A stretch of DNA of 11,210 nt, taken from NCBI GenBank assembly GCA_044449445.1, contig JBIOIA010000078.1:1-11210 (forward strand), given 5' to 3'. The DNA comes from DASXPG01 sp044449445. Its GTDB lineage: Bacteria; Gemmatimonadota; Gemmatimonadetes; Gemmatimonadales; JACORV01. This document shows positions 7,590-11,210 of this stretch, in pieces. The translations under genes and the position numbers were made by a program. How positions within the stretch are numbered: the stretch's first letter is position 1; every line of letters begins with the position of its first letter. The notes under the pieces are model-generated. The model was not told the DNA's origin. It searched no databases and worked only from the letters and a program-made list of their open reading frames with translations.

Positions 7590-7910
7590 TCATCCGATGT
7601 GCTGCGCGATTTTCCCGGCCAGGTGGGCCTTCGGCACGGCGCCGACCACGGTGTCCACGTGCCGCCCGTCCTTGAAGAACATCAGCGTCGGGATCGAGCG
7701 CACGTTGAAGCGCATCGGCGTCGCCTGGTTCGCGTCCACGTCCATCTTGGCGACTTTCAGCCCCTGCGTTCCGTACTCGCCCGCCAGCTGGTCCAGCACC
7801 GGCGCGATCACGCGGCACGGCCCGCACCACTCGGCCCAGAAATCCACGACTGCCAGGCCCTTGTGCTGCTCGACCTCCGACTGGAACGTGCCGTCCGTCA
7901 CCGCGACCAT
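7590..7910 (-). CDS. trxA: Thioredoxin
   Basis: This 106-residue protein (E. coli TrxA is 109) is a classical cytoplasmic thiol-disulfide reductant. It has the redox motif WCGPC at residues 28-32, the buried Asp at 23 in VVDFWAEW, KMDVDAN at 55-61, and the cis-proline loop RSIPTLMFFKDG with Pro74. It ends in a short helix (LAGKIAQHIG). I place the start at ATG 7910-7908 because a strong GGGAGGG Shine-Dalgarno lies 6 nt upstream. An ATG five codons earlier and a GTG further up are in frame but would include the SD within the coding sequence. It is the first gene of the seven-gene minus-strand set and divergent from the epimerase gene. TrxA could supply electrons to many partners; nothing in the sequence ties it specifically to its downstream neighbours. 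Confidence 0.96.
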   Translation of the reverse strand: MVAVTDGTFQSEVEQHKGLAVVDFWAEWCGPCRVIAPVLDQLAGEYGTQGLKVAKMDVDANQATPMRFNVRSIPTLMFFKDGRHVDTVVGAVPKAHLAGKIAQHIG

Positions 7911-7946
7911 GTTCGACCCTCCCATGTCTTGCGTCTCCACGTTAAG
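7911..7946. promoter_or_regulatory. Divergent intergenic region between trxA and the epimerase gene
   Basis: Only 36 bp separate the two divergent start codons. If trxA and the epimerase gene each have their own promoter, the elements must overlap here or extend into the coding sequence of the other gene. The only less G/C-rich stretch is GTTAAGAT (7941-7948). TAAGAT at 7943-7948 is a 4/6 match to a plus-strand -10 box, but it overlaps the proposed epimerase ATG, so it would imply a downstream start codon. I see no convincing -35 element on either strand. Promoter location is inference from geometry only. Confidence 0.35.
7917..7923 (-). promoter_or_regulatory. Strong ribosome binding site of trxA
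   Basis: On the minus strand these bases read GGGAGGG, a near-ideal anti-16S match, 6 nt before the ATG at 7910. It decides between the three in-frame starts of trxA. It is the strongest SD-like site in the minus-strand gene set; the following genes instead rely mostly on overlapping stop and start codons. Confidence 0.8.
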
Positions 7947-8366
7947 ATGTCGTCCGTGCTGCCTGGAGGCTTGGCCTCGAGCGCGCGCATCGCGCATGTC
8001 GGCGTCGCCGTCCGCGACCTCGAGCAAGCCGTCGCGTTCTACCGCGACGTCCTCGGCGCCGTGCCGCACCCTGCGGAGCGGGCCGACGGCGCCGACCTGG
8101 TGCGCGTCGCGCTGGGCGAACTCGAGATCGAGCTGCTGAGCGCGCACGATGCCGAGAGCCCCATCGGCAAGTTCCTGGCCCGGCGCGGGCCCGGCATCCA
8201 CCACATCTGCTTCCGCGTCCCGGACCTCGAAGCGGCGCTCGCCCGCTGCCGCGAAGACGGTTACGAGCTGATCGACCAGTCGCCCCGCGCGGGCTCGGGC
8301 GGCCGCCGCGTCGCGTTCCTCCACCCGCGTTCGACCGCGGGCATCCTGCTCGAGCTGACCGACTAG
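7947..8366 (+). CDS. mce: Methylmalonyl-CoA epimerase
   Basis: This enzyme interconverts (2R)- and (2S)-methylmalonyl-CoA, linking propionyl-CoA carboxylase and methylmalonyl-CoA mutase in propionate metabolism. The 139-residue protein is a vicinal-oxygen-chelate fold made of two beta-alpha-beta-beta-beta units. Family features are AHVGVAVRDLEQAVAFYRDVLG at 16-37, IELLSAHDAESPIGKFLARRG, GIHHICFRV at 83-91, and the hallmark FLHPRSTAGILLEL at 124-137. Expected metal ligands are His17, Glu62, His86 and Glu136. The start is uncertain: ATG 7947, GTG 7956 and TTG 7971 are in frame. No SD precedes the ATG, and a GGAGG at 7965-7969 is too close to the TTG. No mutase or carboxylase gene is next to it here. 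Its stop TAG shares CTAG with the convergent lipoprotein gene. Confidence 0.93.
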   Translation: MSSVLPGGLASSARIAHVGVAVRDLEQAVAFYRDVLGAVPHPAERADGADLVRVALGELEIELLSAHDAESPIGKFLARRGPGIHHICFRVPDLEAALARCREDGYELIDQSPRAGSGGRRVAFLHPRSTAGILLELTD

Positions 8367-8809
8367 CGCGGCTGCGAGCCGGGCGTCGGCATCGCCGGCG
8401 CGAGGTCGATCTGCCAGACCAGCCAGCCGCCCTGATGCGCCCGTATCATCGTGAACGGCACGGTGAAGCGGCGGGTTCCCTGCGTGATGGCCACCGAGAG
8501 CTTCGGCCGGTCCGGGGTGGTGACGTCGGTCGCCACGACCTCGTGGGCTTCACCGTGCAGCAGGTGCTGCATGATCGTGAGGCGCTGGGTCCGCACGGCC
8601 TGCGAACCGGTGTGGTTCGGTCCGTTTTCGTCGCCCCACAGCGCCCCCATGCGCGTGAGGTCGTTGGCGTTGGCCGCCGCCAGGAACGCCTCGATCGTCT
8701 CGCCCGGCGTCGCCGGAAGCGGCGCGAGGGGCGCTTGGTGTCCGCACGCGACGGCGGCGCCCAGGGCGAGAATGACGAGGTGGCGATGCGAGAAGGTCAC
8801 GACGGCCAT
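8363..8809 (-). CDS. Small putative lipoprotein, possibly NTF2/SnoaL-like
   Basis: The 148-residue protein begins MAVVTFSHRHLVILALGAAVACG: a charged N-region, a hydrophobic core (11-21) and Cys22 in a loose lipobox (AVAC). It is therefore probably lipidated and held at an envelope membrane. A Pro-rich linker (APLAPLPATPG) leads to a compact domain starting ETIEAFLAAANANDLTRMGALWGDENGP, whose helix-then-W pattern resembles DUF4878 or NTF2-like folds. Beta strands follow (KLSVAITQGTRRFTVPFTMIRAHQGGWLVWQIDL). NTF2-like lipoproteins vary in function, so none is assigned. The gene is alone on its transcript: divergent from pdxJ over 31 bp and convergent with the epimerase gene, whose stop it overlaps by 4 bp. 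No dedicated terminator hairpin is apparent between the two stops. Confidence 0.82.
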   Translation of the reverse strand: MAVVTFSHRHLVILALGAAVACGHQAPLAPLPATPGETIEAFLAAANANDLTRMGALWGDENGPNHTGSQAVRTQRLTIMQHLLHGEAHEVVATDVTTPDRPKLSVAITQGTRRFTVPFTMIRAHQGGWLVWQIDLAPAMPTPGSQPR

Positions 8810-8840
8810 AGCTTAACCATGGTGGAGGGGTCGAGCAAGC
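8810..8840. promoter_or_regulatory. Divergent intergenic region between the lipoprotein gene and pdxJ
   Basis: This 31-bp gap holds the start-proximal signals of two divergent genes. It includes an 8-bp perfect palindrome, ACCATGGT (8816-8823), just before the pdxJ ribosome binding site. The promoters themselves must lie partly inside the neighbouring coding sequences; I cannot identify -10 or -35 boxes with confidence. The palindrome is short enough to be chance. Confidence 0.3.
8824..8830 (+). promoter_or_regulatory. Ribosome binding site of pdxJ
   Basis: GGAGGGG ends 10 nt before the ATG at 8841. The spacing is slightly long but the match is strong, and the first conserved residues of PdxJ (YINIDH) begin four codons after this ATG, so it supports the chosen start. 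Confidence 0.6.
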
Positions 8841-9563
8841 ATGCGCCTGTACATTAATATCGACCACGTCGCGACGATCCGGCAGGCCCGCCGCACCGAC
8901 GAGCCCGATCCGGTGCGTGCGGCGGTGCTGTGCGAACTCGCTGGCGCCGACGGCATCACCGTGCACCTGCGCGAGGACCGCCGGCACATCCAGGACCACG
9001 ATGTCGAGCGGCTCCGCACTACGGTGCGCACCGTGCTCAACCTCGAGATGGCCGCGCTGGACGCGATGAGCGCCATCGCCGAGCGCGTCCGTCCCGATCA
9101 GGCGACGCTGGTGCCCGAGCGGCGCGAGGAAATCACGACCGAAGGCGGGCTCGACTGCGCCGCCGCGAGGGACCGCGTCGCCGCTTCGCTCGCGCGGCTC
9201 AAGCAAGCCGGCATCCGCACCAGCCTGTTCATCTCGCCCGATCCCGCGTCGGTGGAAGCGGCGCTGAAGCTCCGGCCCGACGCCGTCGAGCTGCACACCG
9301 GCCGCTACGCGCACAGCTGGCGCACCCCGGGTCCCGCGGTCTCCGAGCTCCTCGCCGCGACCCGCGCCGCGAAGGCGGCGGGCATCGCCGTGCACGCGGG
9401 GCACGGGCTCACGTACGAGAACGTCGGACCGGTCGCGGCCATCACCGACATCGAAGAGCTGAACATCGGGCACAGCATCGTCAGCCGGGCCGTCCTGACC
9501 GGCATGGACGAGGCGGTCCGCGAAATGCGCGCACGAATTGACCGGGCGCGGGCCGCGTCCTAG
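8841..9563 (+). CDS. pdxJ: Pyridoxine 5'-phosphate synthase
   Basis: PdxJ condenses 3-amino-2-oxopropyl phosphate (formed by PdxA) with 1-deoxy-D-xylulose 5-phosphate to make pyridoxine 5'-phosphate in the DXP-dependent vitamin B6 pathway. The 240-residue protein is a TIM barrel of normal length with all signature blocks: NIDHVATIRQAR (6-17), GADGITVHLREDRRHI (35-50) with catalytic His42, NLEMA (67-71) with Glu69, LVPERREEITTEGG (90-103), ELHTGRYA (150-157), HAGHGLTYENV (185-195) with His188, and EELNIGHSIVSRAV (205-218). Everything expected for activity is present. It is divergent from the lipoprotein gene and followed after 15 bp by the HPt-like gene, so those two may be co-transcribed. No pdxA is in the window. 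Confidence 0.97.
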   Translation: MRLYINIDHVATIRQARRTDEPDPVRAAVLCELAGADGITVHLREDRRHIQDHDVERLRTTVRTVLNLEMAALDAMSAIAERVRPDQATLVPERREEITTEGGLDCAAARDRVAASLARLKQAGIRTSLFISPDPASVEAALKLRPDAVELHTGRYAHSWRTPGPAVSELLAATRAAKAAGIAVHAGHGLTYENVGPVAAITDIEELNIGHSIVSRAVLTGMDEAVREMRARIDRARAAS

Positions 9564-9578
9564 CTTGGGTTCCGCGTC

Positions 9579-11210
9579 ATGAGCCAGTCCATGAGCACGC
9601 TCGACTTCTTCCTGATCGAGGGGAACGATCTCCTCGAGCAGCTCGACGCGCTCGCCCAGACCCAGCCCGGCACCTTCCTCAAGGGCGACGATCTGCTCCG
9701 CCTCGCGCGCGCCTATCGCGGCAGCGCCGTGATGGGCGGCCAGATGGGCATGGCCCACGCGGGCCAGGGCCTCGAGGCGTGCGCGCGCGCGATCCGCGAG
9801 GGCCGCCTCGCGTGGACCGAAGCGACGCGCGCCGAAGTCATCCGCTCCGTCGACGACTGCAAGGTGCTGATGCGCCGCCTGCGCTCGCCGGAGGCCGGTG
9901 ACGCGCCGAAGGCGGAGGCCATCGGCACCCAGCTCGAACGGCTGTCGGGACGGCCCTCGGCGACAATGCGCGCGGCCGGCGGGCCGACGCTCGACGCCGG
10001 CGCCCGCGCGTTCGTCGCGCGCGAGGCCGCCGCCATCGCGAGCGTCCTCCAGCAGGCCGCGAAGACGCTGCGCGGCGGGCCGGGCAACCAGCAGGCGCTG
10101 GCCGTCCTGGCCCCCGCCATGAGCGCGCTGCGCGGCGTCGCCATCCTGAACGACCTGCCGCCGCTCGGCGACATTCTCGCGGCGATCGACACCGCCGCCA
10201 GGGACGCCGCGGCCGGCGGCCCGGCGCGCGGCTCGGAGGCCGACATCCTCGAGGCCGCGGCCAAGGCGCTCGCGCGATCCGCGCGCGAGGTCGTGGACAA
10301 GGGCCATCCGGACGCCGACAGCGAGGAAGCGCGCGCGTTCAGCTCGCGGCTCCTGGCCACGCTCTCGCTGGGCGGACCGATCGTGGACATCGCGACGCTG
10401 TTCGTCGCCGATGCGGGGCCGCACATCGTCAGGCAGGGCGCGAAGCCGCCCGCTCCGGCGCAAACCGAGATGGTCAGCCACGGCGAGTACCTGAACGCCG
10501 CGTCCGCCGAGCTCTCGCGCGCCGAGACGTCGGTGCAGCGCGACCTCAGGCTGTTCGGCGTCGCCGTCGCGCTGCGCCCGCTCGCCTCGGCCGATGGCTC
10601 GCCGCTCGCGAAGGGCCTCGGCCGGTTCGCCGAGGTCGCGCGCGAGGCGATCGGCCGCGGCGCCGCCTCGCAGGCGAGCGAGGCGTTCGTCAGCCAGATC
10701 CGACTGGCCGCCGCCACGCTCACGGCCGCCGAGCGTGACAGCGAAACCCAGCTCGCCTCGCGGCTCGGCCAGGCCGCCGACACGCTCGCTGCGCTGGGCG
10801 AGAAGACCGCCGCGGCGGCACCGGCCGCCGCTTCCCTCGCAGCCGCCGCGCCGTCCGTGGGCGTGCTCGGCGAGGCGGACCTCGCGACCAGCTATCTGAC
10901 GCTCGAGCAGCTCATCGCCGATCGCGGCATCCCGATGGGTTCGCTCGACGAACTCGTGGATGGCGGCACGGTGGGCGCGCGCGCCGCGAAGGAGCCGCCC
11001 TCGCCCGGGCGTCGCACCACGGGCGGACGCGCCATCGACGCGATGGCGGCGCGCAAGTCGGGCCCGCACGCGGCGGAGCCGCCGATCGTCCCCATCGAAT
11101 CGCTCGCACCGGACGACGCCGGCGTCGTGCCGATCGAATCCCTGCTCTACTCGGGCGACGCTGCGGTGCGCCGGCTGCGCGAGCTCAAGGGCGAGATCGA
11201 CGCGGCGACG
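9579..11210 (+). CDS. Ala-rich helical protein with a degenerate HPt-like N-terminus (3' end outside window)
   Basis: The frame is open for 544 codons from ATG 9579 to the window end; a second in-frame ATG at 9591 is an equally possible start. Residues 8-80 (LDFFLIEGNDLLEQLDAL ... LLRLARAYRGSAVMGGQMGM ... GQGLEACARAI) resemble a CheA P1/HPt four-helix module, where R-A-x-H-x-x-K-G-S-A is usual. Here the H position aligns with Arg44, so the phosphoacceptor seems lost. Residues 90-440 are mostly Ala-rich helices without a motif I recognise. A Pro/Gly-rich, probably disordered tail (about 457-500) leads to VPIESL at 504-509 and again at 517-522, after a related IPMGSL at 451-456; the last visible part is helical (AAVRRLRELKGEIDAA). 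It starts 15 bp after pdxJ with no strong SD. A signalling or scaffold role is inference. Confidence 0.8.
   Translation, partial: MSQSMSTLDFFLIEGNDLLEQLDALAQTQPGTFLKGDDLLRLARAYRGSAVMGGQMGMAHAGQGLEACARAIREGRLAWTEATRAEVIRSVDDCKVLMRRLRSPEAGDAPKAEAIGTQLERLSGRPSATMRAAGGPTLDAGARAFVAREAAAIASVLQQAAKTLRGGPGNQQALAVLAPAMSALRGVAILNDLPPLGDILAAIDTAARDAAAGGPARGSEADILEAAAKALARSAREVVDKGHPDADSEEARAFSSRLLATLSLGGPIVDIATLFVADAGPHIVRQGAKPPAPAQTEMVSHGEYLNAASAELSRAETSVQRDLRLFGVAVALRPLASADGSPLAKGLGRFAEVAREAIGRGAASQASEAFVSQIRLAAATLTAAERDSETQLASRLGQAADTLAALGEKTAAAAPAAASLAAAAPSVGVLGEADLATSYLTLEQLIADRGIPMGSLDELVDGGTVGARAAKEPPSPGRRTTGGRAIDAMAARKSGPHAAEPPIVPIESLAPDDAGVVPIESLLYSGDAAVRRLRELKGEIDAAT

Noticed and set aside
7461..7946. 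N-terminal extension of the epimerase frame back to 7461
   Set aside because: This part is antisense to trxA and the 337-residue gene; epimerases of this family begin close to the AHVGVAV strand.
7911..8324. N-terminal extension of the trxA frame to 8324
   Set aside because: It is antisense to the epimerase gene. The strong GGGAGGG site at 7917-7923 and normal thioredoxin length fix the start at 7910.
8816..8823. ACCATGGT palindrome as a regulatory operator
   Set aside because: An 8-bp palindrome next to start codons is easily chance, and I see no second copy or extended dyad.
8847..8862. AT-rich patch TGTACATTAATATCGA as a promoter element
   Set aside because: It encodes the conserved YINID residues of PdxJ right after the start codon, so the composition is explained by the protein.
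8550..11069. Minus-strand open frame of 839 codons across pdxJ and the HPt-like gene
   Set aside because: It covers pdxJ, whose plus-strand product is unmistakable, and its own translation is Arg/Gly/Ala-rich with no motif. It is an antisense shadow.
1..11210. tRNA, rRNA, CRISPR array, insertion sequence, attachment site or defence genes
   Set aside because: I looked through both strands and found no cloverleaf, regularly spaced direct repeats, transposase or integrase motifs; nearly every base is in a supported protein gene.

Overview
The window is a gene-dense stretch of very high G+C DNA from a free-living bacterium, with strongly G/C-biased third codon positions and almost no intergenic space. 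It contains eleven protein genes, two of them cut by the window ends. I see no rRNA, tRNA, CRISPR array, insertion sequence or prophage gene. The G+C content, the envelope set DUF4159 / DUF4175-like coiled-coil protein / TPR protein, and the mix of housekeeping genes suggest Gemmatimonadota or a similar high-G+C Gram-negative lineage. That placement is inference from general resemblance; the window has no marker gene that proves it.

Positions 1-7910 hold seven genes on the minus strand, transcribed right to left and packed as one apparent operon: trxA (thioredoxin), an unrecognised 337-residue protein, rsmI (16S rRNA 2'-O-methyltransferase), a DUF4159 protein, a 1109-residue membrane-anchored Gln-rich coiled-coil protein of DUF4175 type, an exported TPR protein, and the first 27 codons of a gene with a twin-arginine signal peptide. 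Neighbouring genes are separated by 13 bp at most. Four junctions are 4-bp stop/start overlaps (GTGA, CTGA, GTGA, ATGA) and one is a 14-bp overlap, so translational coupling is likely along the chain. The DUF4159 gene has no ATG, GTG or TTG start in the region its conserved N-terminus requires. The CTGA overlap points to a CTG start.

Positions 7947-8366 on the plus strand encode a methylmalonyl-CoA epimerase, divergent from trxA across a 36-bp gap. It converges on a minus-strand lipoprotein gene (8363-8809), and the two stop codons share the tetranucleotide CTAG. The lipoprotein gene is in turn divergent, across 31 bp, from pdxJ (pyridoxine 5'-phosphate synthase, 8841-9563, plus). Fifteen bases after pdxJ begins a long Ala-rich helical protein that stays open to the window end. 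Its N-terminus resembles a histidine-phosphotransfer domain without the phosphorylatable histidine, and its C-terminal part carries repeated VPIESL-type short motifs.

Functionally, the left part joins redox and ribosome-maintenance genes (trxA, rsmI) to a cell-envelope module of unknown function: DUF4159, the coiled-coil protein, the TPR protein and the Tat substrate. That module is the most promising undescribed system here. The right part is ordinary metabolism (epimerase, vitamin B6 synthesis) plus one signalling-like protein of unknown role.
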